56,480 nt of DNA, taken from assembly GCA_028717265.1 (NCBI GenBank), contig JAQUOE010000007.1, positions 1-56,480 of the forward strand. Direction: 5' to 3'. The translations under genes were made by a program, and so were the position numbers. Positions 37,187-46,687 of the stretch are shown in pieces. The notes beneath the pieces are model-generated. The model had not been told where the DNA came from. It searched no databases and was given only the letters and a program-made list of their open reading frames with translations. Every line of letters starts with the position of its first letter. Positions within the stretch are counted from its first letter, which is position 1. Source of the DNA: Actinomycetota bacterium. Lineage in GTDB: Bacteria > Actinomycetota > Humimicrobiia > Humimicrobiales > Humimicrobiaceae.

Positions 37187-38257
37187 TCACCTCTTATCAG
37201 TATATATATTCTGAAATTGAAGGAAAATGTTATCCAGTGCCAGCTCCGAGTTGATAGAATAATTAAGATAACCTCTATTTCCTTCTACTGTTTCAATCAA
37301 TTCAAAAATTTTTTCTATTCTGACATCACCGGCATACTTGCCTATAAAAGAAAAATTATTAGAAAAATTCAGACTTTCCCGGCCGGCACCCAATTTTACT
37401 GCAAGTATATCTTCGAGCCAGGCAGATATTATATCAAAAACCCTGCTTATACCCAAATTATGGAACTTGCTTATTTTCCTTTTATGCTTCGATTTTAAAA
37501 TCTCCATATATTTGTTTATATCACTTTTTTCAAAATCACTTCTTTTTAATTCAAAAAAGTCTTTCTCCAGATCCGTTTTAACGGCAGCCTCCATTTTTTT
37601 TAGTATTTCAATCACTCTTAAAGTCAAATCAATGGCAACTGCAGGAGTTCCTCTCCGACCTCCCCTGAGGATACTTTTAATGCCTTCATCCAGATATTTA
37701 TCCATTACTTCGAAATCGGCTTTTCCCCTGGCATCTTCGTCAAATTTGAAATTCCAGTTATAAACCAGACATCTGGATACGACCGTGGGAAGCACTACCG
37801 ATATGTCCTCGGTAAGCAATAAAAATATGCTGTCTCCATCGGGAGGATCTTCCAGAGTTTTCAGCAGCCTGCTGCCGGCTTCCTGATTCATAAGCTCAGC
37901 TTCTCTGATAATACATATTTTTTTCCCGGGAATATAAGAGCTTAATCCCATGAACTTCTGCAGCCTGGCGATTTCTTCTATCCTTAATATATTCCCTTCG
38001 GGTTCTATAATCAGGACATTGGGATAGACGCCTTTTACTACGTTTCTGCAGACAACACAATTCCCGCACCCTTTTTGGGGACAACTGACGGATGCCGCAA
38101 AATCCAGGGCGAGCCTGTAAAGAAGTTCTGCATCATTTCCGTAAAAAAGATAAGCATGGGAAACATTGTCGCTTTCTATCATTTTCGAAAGCAACTTAAT
38201 ATTCGACCGGTTAGCATTGTCTTCGGTCAGGAAATCGATATCTTCCAGTATTTTCAT
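37187..38257 (-). CDS. holB: DNA polymerase III delta-prime subunit
   Basis: A 356-residue clamp-loader subunit. The zinc module has C59, C64, C67 and C70. The Walker A site is degenerate (FYGNDAELL), as expected for a delta-prime subunit. The SRC motif (TVVSRC) is present as the arginine finger of the pentameric clamp loader. It overlaps tmk by 4 bp (ATGA) and precedes ricT by 5 bp, so the three genes are coupled. Confidence 0.92.
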   Translation of the reverse strand: MKILEDIDFLTEDNANRSNIKLLSKMIESDNVSHAYLFYGNDAELLYRLALDFAASVSCPQKGCGNCVVCRNVVKGVYPNVLIIEPEGNILRIEEIARLQKFMGLSSYIPGKKICIIREAELMNQEAGSRLLKTLEDPPDGDSIFLLLTEDISVVLPTVVSRCLVYNWNFKFDEDARGKADFEVMDKYLDEGIKSILRGGRRGTPAVAIDLTLRVIEILKKMEAAVKTDLEKDFFELKRSDFEKSDINKYMEILKSKHKRKISKFHNLGISRVFDIISAWLEDILAVKLGAGRESLNFSNNFSFIGKYAGDVRIEKIFELIETVEGNRGYLNYSINSELALDNIFLQFQNIYTDKR

Positions 38258-38892
38258 CTCTTTTTTTCCAGATATGCACGAACCCTGTTCTTTATCTCTT
38301 CGGAAATATTCCCGATACTGCCTTCGCCGTCAATAACCACGATCCTTCCTTTGTTTTTCTTTGCAATATCAAGATAACCTCTGTATATCTTTTCCTTGAA
38401 ACTATCCTTTTCGAGCTCGATCCTGTCAGTTTTTTTATCGGCGGCATACATCCTCTTCTTGCCTTTGCTCACTTTTACTGACAGTAAAAAAGTTATATCC
38501 GGCACCACTCCGCCGGTGGCCCACAGGTTCATCTTTAGAATTTCTTTCTCTCCCAGCCCCCTGGCTATGCCTTGATACACCACTGTCGAATCAAAGAATC
38601 TGTCGCATAATACAATTTTTCCTTCTTTTAAAGCCGGCGCTATTACTTCTGATACCAGTTCGGCCCTGGAAGCCAGAAAGAGAAGTGTTTCGGCTCCGGG
38701 AGATATATCATGATTTTCTTTATCAAGAAGGATCTCCCTGATCTTCCTGCCAATTTTCGTCCCGCCGGGCTCGATAGTGGTAACTACATCAAATCCCAGA
38801 TTTTTAAGATAATCGCTTAAAATCTTCATCTGGGTAGTTTTTCCGGAGCCGTCGGGACCCTCAAAGGTTATGAATAATCCCTTTTTTTTCAT
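38254..38892 (-). CDS. tmk: Thymidylate kinase
   Basis: A 212-residue kinase converting dTMP to dTDP. The P-loop is GPDGSGKTT, the DR-x motif is DRFFDS, and the lid region follows at about 150. A TTG three codons upstream (38901) is possible; the ATG at 38892 gives the family N-terminus, with AGG at suitable distance. It is the first gene of the leftward tmk-holB-ricT-tRNA-argS-lysA-hom-thrC run. The 62 bp before it separate it from a vapBC pair in the same direction. Confidence 0.95.
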   Translation of the reverse strand: MKKKGLFITFEGPDGSGKTTQMKILSDYLKNLGFDVVTTIEPGGTKIGRKIREILLDKENHDISPGAETLLFLASRAELVSEVIAPALKEGKIVLCDRFFDSTVVYQGIARGLGEKEILKMNLWATGGVVPDITFLLSVKVSKGKKRMYAADKKTDRIELEKDSFKEKIYRGYLDIAKKNKGRIVVIDGEGSIGNISEEIKNRVRAYLEKKR

Positions 38893-38964
38893 AAGAATCA
38901 ACCTGCTTCCGCATGATTAAAATATCCTGAATAATAATATCTTAATAATGGGATTTTTTAAACT

Positions 38965-39435
38965 TTAATACAGATTTTTGAATTCATGCAGCAGAAAAAC
39001 AGGATAGTTTTCTTTCCCGGATCTCTCTTTTAATTTGCTATCGGCTGTTATTAGCGGACAATCAAGTGATTGCGACAATGCAAGATATAAAGAGTCATAA
39101 ATGGAGCTACTGATTTTTCTCGATATTTCAAAAGCCTTCTTTTGAATAGATATGTCTGTATTGATAATAAAAACAATATCGTTTAATTCCGACAGCATAT
39201 CGGCTATTTTGCCATAAGGGATTTTTGGCTTAAAAATAAAAAAGTTTAAAACTTCATAAACCATCAAATCCGGTGAAGCAATAATGATTTCATCTCCAAT
39301 GACTTTTTCATGAATATAATCGGCGACTTCAAGATCGGACTCATTTTCGAAATAATACCATTTTATGATTACAGAGGCATCAAGAACATATTTTCTCTTG
39401 ATATCTTCTTTGATTACAAATTCCTTTAATTCCAT
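38965..39435 (-). CDS. vapC: PIN-domain ribonuclease toxin (VapC type)
   Basis: A 156-residue PIN-domain protein with the four acidic residues in order: D in VLDASVI, E in YEVLNFF, D in SIYDSLYLAL, and D in LITADSKLKE. It belongs to the COG4113-like VapC subgroup (the SIYDSLYLALS helix). Unlike the toxin at 6001, it has about 15 extra residues before the first strand. It starts on the base next to the antitoxin stop. Probable RNase toxin. Confidence 0.85.
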   Translation of the reverse strand: MELKEFVIKEDIKRKYVLDASVIIKWYYFENESDLEVADYIHEKVIGDEIIIASPDLMVYEVLNFFIFKPKIPYGKIADMLSELNDIVFIINTDISIQKKAFEISRKISSSIYDSLYLALSQSLDCPLITADSKLKERSGKENYPVFLLHEFKNLY

Positions 39436-39735
39436 CTATTTTCCCATAATCCTTTTCTCTATCTCTTTCCCGCGTTCCGATCTCATTTTTCTCAACTCTT
39501 CGACCACATCCATCTCTTTTTTTGTTGAGATGAGTTTCGTTATCTCCTGCCTCGTATTTTTCAATCTGTTTATTGCATCTTTTTTACGTTCCAATGCCAG
39601 CACAGACTCTATAGTATTGAAATAATTCTTTGCCGCATCGATTATAAACTGCGACCTTGTAATATTCTTGATTTTTTTATATCTGTCAATTTCTGTCAGA
39701 AAATCTTCGGGAATCGATACATTGATTTTTACCAT
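39436..39735 (-). CDS. vapB: Ribbon-helix-helix antitoxin (VapB type)
   Basis: A 99-residue protein. The N-terminal strand KINVSIPEDFL is followed by helices containing ITRSQFIIDAAKNYF, a CopG/Arc fold. Residues 50-99 form a charged helix likely to wrap the PIN toxin. It abuts the toxin gene with no spacer. The 163-bp gap upstream presumably holds the promoter; no palindrome like that of the first vapBC pair was evident. Confidence 0.8.
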   Translation of the reverse strand: MVKINVSIPEDFLTEIDRYKKIKNITRSQFIIDAAKNYFNTIESVLALERKKDAINRLKNTRQEITKLISTKKEMDVVEELRKMRSERGKEIEKRIMGK

Positions 39736-39898
39736 CGCCGTTTACCCACCTTTTAAAATATTTTACAGTAAAATTATATTATTATTTTTATGACCTGTAA
39801 ACATTATTTTATACCTGTTCAGATGTAAATTCAGGGGTAAAAGTGGAGATAAAATAAATACAATAGAAAACAAAAGCAATTATATAAGCAGATTTATC

Positions 39899-42800
39899 TT
39901 ATTTTTTATTCTTCATGTATTGTCTGGCCTGGTACATAAAAGCTTCCAGGCGGGTTTCGGTGGTTTCCTGTTCCAGTCCGTCAAAGGCAAGATTGAGCCA
40001 TGGTATCCTGTACTCTTCTCTTATCCTTTTTGATACGGCATTGACGATATTTCCCGGGATGCAGGTAAAAGGCAGGACGTTGATGATCCCATCGGCACCA
40101 TTTTTGATCCAGTCCACCGATTTCCCTATACTCAGAGCCGCTTCCCCGAACCATTTGATTATGTAAGGTTCCGCATTTTCCCAGACTTCATAAATATCGG
40201 TTTCTTTGCTTTCCCTCAGGAAGCCTTCCAGCGGTTTTTCCAGCCTTCGGTGGCAGTACTGCAGAATTTTATAAAGCATCCTGTTGGAAATATAGAATCT
40301 TACACCTCTCGCAAAATCGCCGGTGTTCTCAGTAAATTCTCTGTAACCATTGCCATCATCCCCCTCATGGCCATTCGGGCTGAATAACTTCATGATCTTG
40401 TAATAAAGATCCGTCTCCTTGGTTATAATATCTATTTTCCTCGTAGCAGTAGTATGAAAGGGCCATTCTCCGAATGCAGGAATCTCGACTTCCCCGCCCT
40501 GTGCCTCGACTCTTCTTATAATCTCATTATTGCTGTAAGGATGGTTCCTGACAAATATCTCGCCCACTATGCCGATCCGCGGCTTATCGGTCTTTTTAAC
40601 CGGTATATTCTCAAAATCCTTTCTGGCCTCCTTAAGGATATTTACCATCTTACCGAGAGTTTTTGCAAGAGAATAATTTTCCACGACCCTGCATACATCT
40701 TCGATATACTTATTATAAATCTTTTCTGTTTTCCCCTTTTCCAGCTCATATGGCCTCGTCTGCCTCAGCATCTTATTCAGGTAATCGACCGTAAAAATAC
40801 CGAACATCCCTTTTGTTATCAGTACGAGCCCATTTAATCCTCCCATATCATATTCTTTGTAAAACTGCCCGCTTTCCGGAGCGCCCGGAGCGATAATCGG
40901 CACATCTCCATAACCCAGTTCTTTGATTATTATTTTCTGCATTTTATTGTACTGTCCGAAACGGCATGGTCCGTATGTCTGAGCCATCAGAAAGGCGGAT
41001 TTCTTTGGATCATTATGTTTTAACGTCTTTATGATATCTCCCGTGGTTATGATAAAAGGATAGCATTCGCTTCCAAGCGTATATTTTCTCCCCAATTCCA
41101 GGGTCTCATCATCCGAATAAAGCATCTCGGCATCGATGCCTGCAGCTCTGAAAGCAGATTTTATGACCACCGCACCATCGCTCATATATGGAATATATAT
41201 CGTCCTCCCCTGGCTCTTTTTGAACACGGCATCCCGGGTTTTCGGTTTTTCCGGCTCCTGCGAAAAATCCTTTTTGTTTCTAACATTCATCAGGGAATCG
41301 ATGAATGCCTCGCATCTGGTTATTACTCCCGCGCCCGCGGAATGTTCATCTACTTCAAGCTTTAAAAATGGCTTGTTTATTTCCCTTTCAAAATACTGAA
41401 ATATAAAAGAATCGGGTCCACAGCCAAAGTTGGTGATATAAACCGGGTACAGTCTCCTGTCTTTGTTGATAACTTTTGCCGCACTCATGATCCTGTCCCC
41501 GAATTCCCAGTAAAGGTTTGGCCATTCCTTCGAAAGATCGATTGAATCGATGGGAAGATAATCAAGAGGCATCACCTTAAAGCCGAGTTCTCTTAATTTT
41601 TTTGGGACATCCATGCTGATTGCGCGGTCGCAGCTGTTATACGACCTGCTCGATATGACTATCGCAATTTCATCTTCCCCGAGACTCGAGAGCACTTCTT
41701 TGCCTCTCTTTTTGACGGATTTGTAAAATTTATTCTGGGCGATATATGCCTCTTTTATTGCCTTTTTTATGGATTTTTTATCCCTGCCAAGCTCTTTTCC
41801 CAGGCCGGTCAGCTGTTTTTCCTTTATATACTCTTTAAAACTAAAATTAAGAATAGGAGTCAGTACCTTTACGTCTCCCGTATCCATAGCGGACTTTACA
41901 ATCGACCAGGTTCCCTGTATGAATGGGCATGGATAACTTCCGGTTCTATCTCCCTTGATATTGCTTTTTTTAGTCGGCATGTCCCTGGTGGTAGGCAGAA
42001 AAAGATAATCGACATTCTTTTCCAGAAGGTTCCTGGCATGGCCCAGAGTGGTCTTCATCGGAAAACACGTCTCGGCTACCGAGTACTGCAGGCCGTCGTT
42101 GATTATCTTTTTATTTGTTTTATCCGACAGGATGAAATCAAAGCCAAGTTCCGAAAAGAAAGCGTTCCAGAACGGATAGAATTCATGGGTGAGCATAGCA
42201 TAGGGCATACCCACTTTCGGCGCCCCCGGATTATCTTTAGGCTTATAGGAATTTAAAAGAAAATTTTCACGCTCTTCAAAATAATCGGGTATATCGTTTT
42301 TGACGGTTTCTCCCTTTTCATATTTTTCACATCTGCCGCCATAATACAGCGCAGGCTGCCCTTTGATGGAAATCCTTTTTATTTCGCACATATTGGGACA
42401 GCCCCTGCACTCAAAAGAGCTGTGGGAATAGCTTACTCCGGCTATATTTTCGAATCCCCTGAATTTAGTCTTCGCAGGTGAACTTTCAAGTACCCTGATT
42501 GCCGTCCCGATTGCTCCGGTTACTTCATGATTTTCAGGTACAATCACTCCTTTGCCCAGATAATTCTCGAAAGCAGCTATGACTGATTTATTGAATGCAA
42601 CCGCACCCTGGAAAAATATCCTGTCTCCTATCTTCTTTCTCCCCACTACCCTATTTATGTAATTCATTGCAATGGAATAAGCAAGACCGGCCAGGATATC
42701 TTCGATTGCGGCTCCCTTCTGATAATGGGAATAAACATTTGTTTCCATAAAAACCGTACAGCGCTCTCCGAGATTCAAAGGCTTTTCCGCTTTAAGCGCC

Positions 42801-44182
42801 ATATCGCCGAAATCTTCTATTTTTATATCGAACCTCTCTGCCTGCTCCTCCAGGAATGAGCCCGTACCGGCGGCACAGACCTTATTCATCTCGAAATCTA
42901 CCACCACTCCGTTTTCCAGTGATATGAATTTCGAATCCTGTCCGCCAATTTCAAATATCGTATCTACCGAGCTGTCGATATCCGCCGCAGCCGTAGCCTG
43001 GGCAGTTATTTCATTTATCACTATATCCGCACCCACGAAATCACCGATAAGATATCTTCCGGAACCGGTGGTTCCGACGCCCACAACATTGATCCTTCCC
43101 CCTACTCTGGACCCTATGATTTCGATACCTTTTCGTACCGCTTCTATCGGCCTTCCGGCTGTCCTTAAATAAACTTTTTCGATAAGTCTTTTATTGCTGT
43201 CTATCGCCACTACATTTGTGCTTATTGAACCCACATCGATTCCGATATAGGCATCGACTTTCCTGCCGTTGAAATCATACTCGGTGATCTTGCCTTCGGG
43301 AAGCTTTGATCTGGAAAGAACCAGCGGAGCAAGGGTCTCACTTTTATACTTGAAATTCTTCAAATAATCGTCCAATTTATCCGCCAATACGGATATGTCC
43401 AGGTACTGCTGCGATGTTTTAGAGACAATACTTAAAGCGGCACCAATGGCACCAATAGATGCCCGGTGTTCCGGAATTATTACCTTTTCTCCCAGCACAT
43501 CTTCAAAAGCCTTTACCATGGCTGCATTGAAGGATACTCCACCGCAAAAGATTATGGGGGGTATGAATTTTTTACCCCTGACAATTCCCGATTTGAAGCT
43601 TCTTGCCATCGCATAACACAGGCCGAGGATTATATCCTCATCGCTTGCCGCCTCCTGCTGAAGGTGGATCATATCCGATTTTGCGAATACGCTGCATCTT
43701 CCGGCAATAGTCGAAGGTGTTTTAGATTTTAATGCCAGCCCGGCAAATTCTTCTATTGTCAGCCCGAACCTGGAAGCCTGCTGATCGAGAAAAGAACCTG
43801 TTCCTGCCGCACATAACTCATTCATGGCATAATCGCCATAAGCAAGATCTATGAATTTGGAATCCTGACCCCCGATTTCTATGACCGTTTTTGCATCCCG
43901 GTACAGGAGCCGCACGGCGCCGACTATGGCTTCTATCTCATTTACAAAATCAAGGCCCAGCATCAGGGCCAGTTCCTTCCCTCCTGAACCAGTAATACCG
44001 ATGCCTGCTATTTTATCTCCGTAACCGGTTTTATATATTGACTCTATATCCTCTTTAACAAGCTGAACCGGTTCTCCGAGGTGCCTTGTATAAGGAAGGA
44101 TTTCCACTATTTCCTTTTTTTCATTTATAATTGCTCTGTTGACACTGATTGATCCAATGTCGTAGCCTATATAAAAGCTCAC
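39899..44182 (-). CDS. Fused double activase / 2-hydroxyacyl-CoA-dehydratase-like giant protein
   Basis: A 1427-residue cytoplasmic protein. Residues 1-255 and 311-566 are two ASKHA ATPase domains of the BcrA/BadF/HgdC activator family. Each has its Fe-S cysteine pair (C124 in ELCAAGTGSF and C163; C436 in VCAAGTGSF and C475) and the IGGQDSKF loop. A cysteine cluster follows (C592, C595, C599, C618), then a DUF2229 domain (from about 660) and an HgdB-like part from about 1050 to the end with GSECYPF and YGPCRFGQ. Activators of this family fire single electrons, driven by ATP, into dehydratase or double-cubane partners. The fusion, known in anaerobic Clostridia, has no settled substrate. Start is GTG with GGAT upstream. 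Confidence 0.9.
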   Translation of the reverse strand: MSFYIGYDIGSISVNRAIINEKKEIVEILPYTRHLGEPVQLVKEDIESIYKTGYGDKIAGIGITGSGGKELALMLGLDFVNEIEAIVGAVRLLYRDAKTVIEIGGQDSKFIDLAYGDYAMNELCAAGTGSFLDQQASRFGLTIEEFAGLALKSKTPSTIAGRCSVFAKSDMIHLQQEAASDEDIILGLCYAMARSFKSGIVRGKKFIPPIIFCGGVSFNAAMVKAFEDVLGEKVIIPEHRASIGAIGAALSIVSKTSQQYLDISVLADKLDDYLKNFKYKSETLAPLVLSRSKLPEGKITEYDFNGRKVDAYIGIDVGSISTNVVAIDSNKRLIEKVYLRTAGRPIEAVRKGIEIIGSRVGGRINVVGVGTTGSGRYLIGDFVGADIVINEITAQATAAADIDSSVDTIFEIGGQDSKFISLENGVVVDFEMNKVCAAGTGSFLEEQAERFDIKIEDFGDMALKAEKPLNLGERCTVFMETNVYSHYQKGAAIEDILAGLAYSIAMNYINRVVGRKKIGDRIFFQGAVAFNKSVIAAFENYLGKGVIVPENHEVTGAIGTAIRVLESSPAKTKFRGFENIAGVSYSHSSFECRGCPNMCEIKRISIKGQPALYYGGRCEKYEKGETVKNDIPDYFEERENFLLNSYKPKDNPGAPKVGMPYAMLTHEFYPFWNAFFSELGFDFILSDKTNKKIINDGLQYSVAETCFPMKTTLGHARNLLEKNVDYLFLPTTRDMPTKKSNIKGDRTGSYPCPFIQGTWSIVKSAMDTGDVKVLTPILNFSFKEYIKEKQLTGLGKELGRDKKSIKKAIKEAYIAQNKFYKSVKKRGKEVLSSLGEDEIAIVISSRSYNSCDRAISMDVPKKLRELGFKVMPLDYLPIDSIDLSKEWPNLYWEFGDRIMSAAKVINKDRRLYPVYITNFGCGPDSFIFQYFEREINKPFLKLEVDEHSAGAGVITRCEAFIDSLMNVRNKKDFSQEPEKPKTRDAVFKKSQGRTIYIPYMSDGAVVIKSAFRAAGIDAEMLYSDDETLELGRKYTLGSECYPFIITTGDIIKTLKHNDPKKSAFLMAQTYGPCRFGQYNKMQKIIIKELGYGDVPIIAPGAPESGQFYKEYDMGGLNGLVLITKGMFGIFTVDYLNKMLRQTRPYELEKGKTEKIYNKYIEDVCRVVENYSLAKTLGKMVNILKEARKDFENIPVKKTDKPRIGIVGEIFVRNHPYSNNEIIRRVEAQGGEVEIPAFGEWPFHTTATRKIDIITKETDLYYKIMKLFSPNGHEGDDGNGYREFTENTGDFARGVRFYISNRMLYKILQYCHRRLEKPLEGFLRESKETDIYEVWENAEPYIIKWFGEAALSIGKSVDWIKNGADGIINVLPFTCIPGNIVNAVSKRIREEYRIPWLNLAFDGLEQETTETRLEAFMYQARQYMKNKK

Positions 44183-44560
44183 TGCTGATCCACTTATCCT
44201 TTCTAAATCAGTTTGGTGTTATATAACTTAAGAAACCTGACTAATGGAAGTCTGGCTGTTTAAAATCGTTAAAGTTCCGTTAAATAAACCAACTTTTACC
44301 AATAATTCTACATGCTAACATATTAGTTATAAACGTCAATAAATCCGTTTCAGTTTCATTTCATTCACGTATATTCATGTATAGGGATCATCTCCTGTCA
44401 GATTTAACAGTTAAATAGGTTAAAATATTGATTTTTTAACATCTGCGGCCGCCGGCAGCTTAAAATGTTTGGCAGAGATACTTAACAGAAATATTAGGAT
44501 GAGATATAATAACCTCTTTAAAAATATACTGGCTGAATCTTTGCAAGAAAGCAGCTTTTT
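44183..44560. other. Divergent intergenic region with repeated GTTAAA hexamers
   Basis: This 378-bp stretch without a gene separates the giant activase (leftward) from the AAA ATPase operon (rightward). It contains six GTTAAA/TTTAAC hexamers: 44268 and 44279 as direct copies (CGTTAAA-GTTC-CGTTAAA), 44403/44410 as a 13-bp inverted repeat, and 44419/44435 as a wider inverted pair. A GC-rich island with a GCGGCCGC core lies at about 44444. The rightward promoter is at 44482-44510. No clear -35 was found for the leftward gene, though TATATAAC lies near 44220. No RNA gene or CIRCE heat-shock operator was found. Confidence 0.6.
44482..44510 (+). promoter_or_regulatory. Promoter of the AAA-GrpE-Hsp70 operon
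   Basis: TTAACA (44482-44487, one mismatch to consensus) and a perfect TATAAT (44505-44510) are separated by exactly 17 bp. They lie about 50 bp before the ATG of the AAA ATPase gene. This is the best vegetative-type promoter seen in the window. Confidence 0.7.
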
Positions 44561-46684
44561 ATGAAACCGAAACTCAAAGCTTATGGCAGGGTGGACCTTG
44601 ATGGAACCCACCGGGCCGTGATTGAGACAGATTCAATAGAATATAAACCTTTAACAGATCTCGCTCAGGGCAAACCCTGTTTTTTAAAGATTCAAAATAA
44701 CAGTAAAATATGCGGCTGTATACTTTCGGAAGTCAGGCCCTCCAGTGAAAACAGGATTTATCTTGATAGATTCAAGATGAAACACCTGCAGATCCGTGAC
44801 GGTGATGAGATAAGTATAGATGAGATCGAACCGGCCCCCGCTATAAAAGTGGAACTCAGCGCATCAACCAATCTGTCAGAAAGAGATATCGCCCGCTTCA
44901 TAGGAAAGCCCGTGGCCAAGGGTGAAAAAACCGCTCTTTATACATTCAGCGGTGAACCAAGATTGATTTTAGTGAGTGATACCAGACCGGCCGAAATCGT
45001 CATCATAGGTGCCGATACGGATATAAAAACTGCAGGCATGGTAGATGAGAAAGTGCCGCTCTCATATAATGATATAGGAGGACTCTCCCGTGAAATCAAA
45101 CAGTTAAGAGAGATTATCGAATATCCCCTGCGTTTCCCGGAAATTTTTGAAAAACTCGGTGTGTCACAACCCAGGGGTGTCATTCTGTACGGTCCTCCCG
45201 GCACGGGTAAAACTCTGATAGTAAGAACACTGGCAAATGAAGTCGGGGCAAAGTTCTATACGCTCAGCGGTCCCGAGGTTTTCAGCATGTGGTATGGTGA
45301 AAGCGAGAAGAAGCTGCGCCTGTTATTCGAAGAAGCACAAAAGAACGCTCCCTCTATAATTTTGATAGACGAACTGGATGCAATAGCTTCTAAGCGGGAA
45401 AAATCCTATGGGGAGATGGAAAAGAGAATAGTCACCAGCCTGCTGACGCTTATGGACGGCCTGATACAGCTAAAGGGAGTCGTTGTAGTGGCGACCACAA
45501 ACAGGATAAACTCCATAGACCCGGCCCTCAGAAGAGAGGGAAGGTTCGGCCATGAAATAAATATCGGCGTGCCTGATTCAAAAGGACGAAAAGAAATTCT
45601 GGCCATACATACACATAAAATACCTCTTTCGGCAGATGTCGATCTGGATCTCATTGCAGAAAAAACAGTTGGTTTCGTTGGAGCGGACATCAAATACTTA
45701 TGCCGCGAAGCTGCCTATAACGCGCTGAGGCGCACATTCCCCGAAGATGCTTTTGAAAAAGGTAAAATAATTCCGGATACCGATCTCGAGGTATCACAGC
45801 TTGATTTTGAAAATGCACTTCCGAATATTTCACCATCCGCAATCAAAGAATTTTTAATCGAGATTCCGAAAGTTTCCTGGGAAGATATAGGAGGACTGGG
45901 AGAAGTCAAAAGACTGCTGATAGAAAATATAGTATATGGCATCACCAAAAGAGAAGTATTTAAAAAAGTGGGAGTCAAACCGGCAAAAGGATTACTTCTT
46001 TACGGACCCCCGGGAACTGGAAAAACACTTCTGGCGAAAGCAGTTGCCAGCCAGTGCGGTGCAAACTTCATAACTGTAAAAGGTCCGGAAATACGCTCCA
46101 AATGGGTAGGCGAATCGGAAGAGAGGATCAGGTTTCTATTTGCCAAGGCAAGGGAAGCATCCCCATGCGTAATTTTCTTTGACGAGATCGATGCCGCCGT
46201 GCCATCCAGGGGACATGATACCAGCGGGGTTACCGATACCATAGTAAATCAGATATTATCGGAAATGGATGGCATCGAAAGCGCAGAGGGAGTCTTTGTC
46301 ATGGGAGCAACCAACAGAGTGGAACTCCTTGATCCGGCAGTTTTAAGGCCGGGCAGGTTTGATTATCACATAGAGGTTCCGCTTCCGGATCCTGAAGCAA
46401 GAGAATCCATACTGAACATCTGTCTTAAAGACAAGCCCCTGTCAAAGGACATTGATCTTAAAACTCTGACTCGGGATACAAAAGGATTTTCGGGCGCGGA
46501 AATCAGTGAAATATGCCGCGAGGCGATATGGGATGCGATACGTGATGCAGATTACGATCCGGATAAGGTAAAGGTTACCATGGATCACCTTAAAAGATCT
46601 GCCGGCAAAGTCAGCCAGACCAGAGATGACATTAAACCAAAGCAAGTCGGTTTTAGCGCCGCTAATACAAAAAAACAAAACTAG
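44561..46684 (+). CDS. CDC48/VCP-like double AAA+ ATPase
   Basis: A 707-residue protein with an N-terminal double-psi-barrel-like substrate domain (1-165) and two AAA modules. D1 has Walker A at 211-218, Walker B IILIDE (266-271) and arginine finger R325/R328. D2 has Walker A at 482-489, Walker B VIFFDE (537-542) and R596/R599. Both modules look active. Pore loops are MWYG (D1) and KWVG (D2), aromatic in both rings, which fits substrate threading. Such proteins are hexameric unfoldases or segregases. It heads a set of at least five rightward genes, 3 bp before the GrpE-like gene. It lacks the cytoplasmic tail that recruits cofactors in eukaryotes. Confidence 0.93.
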   Translation: MKPKLKAYGRVDLDGTHRAVIETDSIEYKPLTDLAQGKPCFLKIQNNSKICGCILSEVRPSSENRIYLDRFKMKHLQIRDGDEISIDEIEPAPAIKVELSASTNLSERDIARFIGKPVAKGEKTALYTFSGEPRLILVSDTRPAEIVIIGADTDIKTAGMVDEKVPLSYNDIGGLSREIKQLREIIEYPLRFPEIFEKLGVSQPRGVILYGPPGTGKTLIVRTLANEVGAKFYTLSGPEVFSMWYGESEKKLRLLFEEAQKNAPSIILIDELDAIASKREKSYGEMEKRIVTSLLTLMDGLIQLKGVVVVATTNRINSIDPALRREGRFGHEINIGVPDSKGRKEILAIHTHKIPLSADVDLDLIAEKTVGFVGADIKYLCREAAYNALRRTFPEDAFEKGKIIPDTDLEVSQLDFENALPNISPSAIKEFLIEIPKVSWEDIGGLGEVKRLLIENIVYGITKREVFKKVGVKPAKGLLLYGPPGTGKTLLAKAVASQCGANFITVKGPEIRSKWVGESEERIRFLFAKAREASPCVIFFDEIDAAVPSRGHDTSGVTDTIVNQILSEMDGIESAEGVFVMGATNRVELLDPAVLRPGRFDYHIEVPLPDPEARESILNICLKDKPLSKDIDLKTLTRDTKGFSGAEISEICREAIWDAIRDADYDPDKVKVTMDHLKRSAGKVSQTRDDIKPKQVGFSAANTKKQN

Positions 46685-46687
46685 CGA

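Noticed and set aside
44183-44560. CIRCE (HrcA) operator ahead of the Hsp70-containing operon
   Set aside because: No TTAGCACTC-N9-GAGTGCTAA or near match is present.
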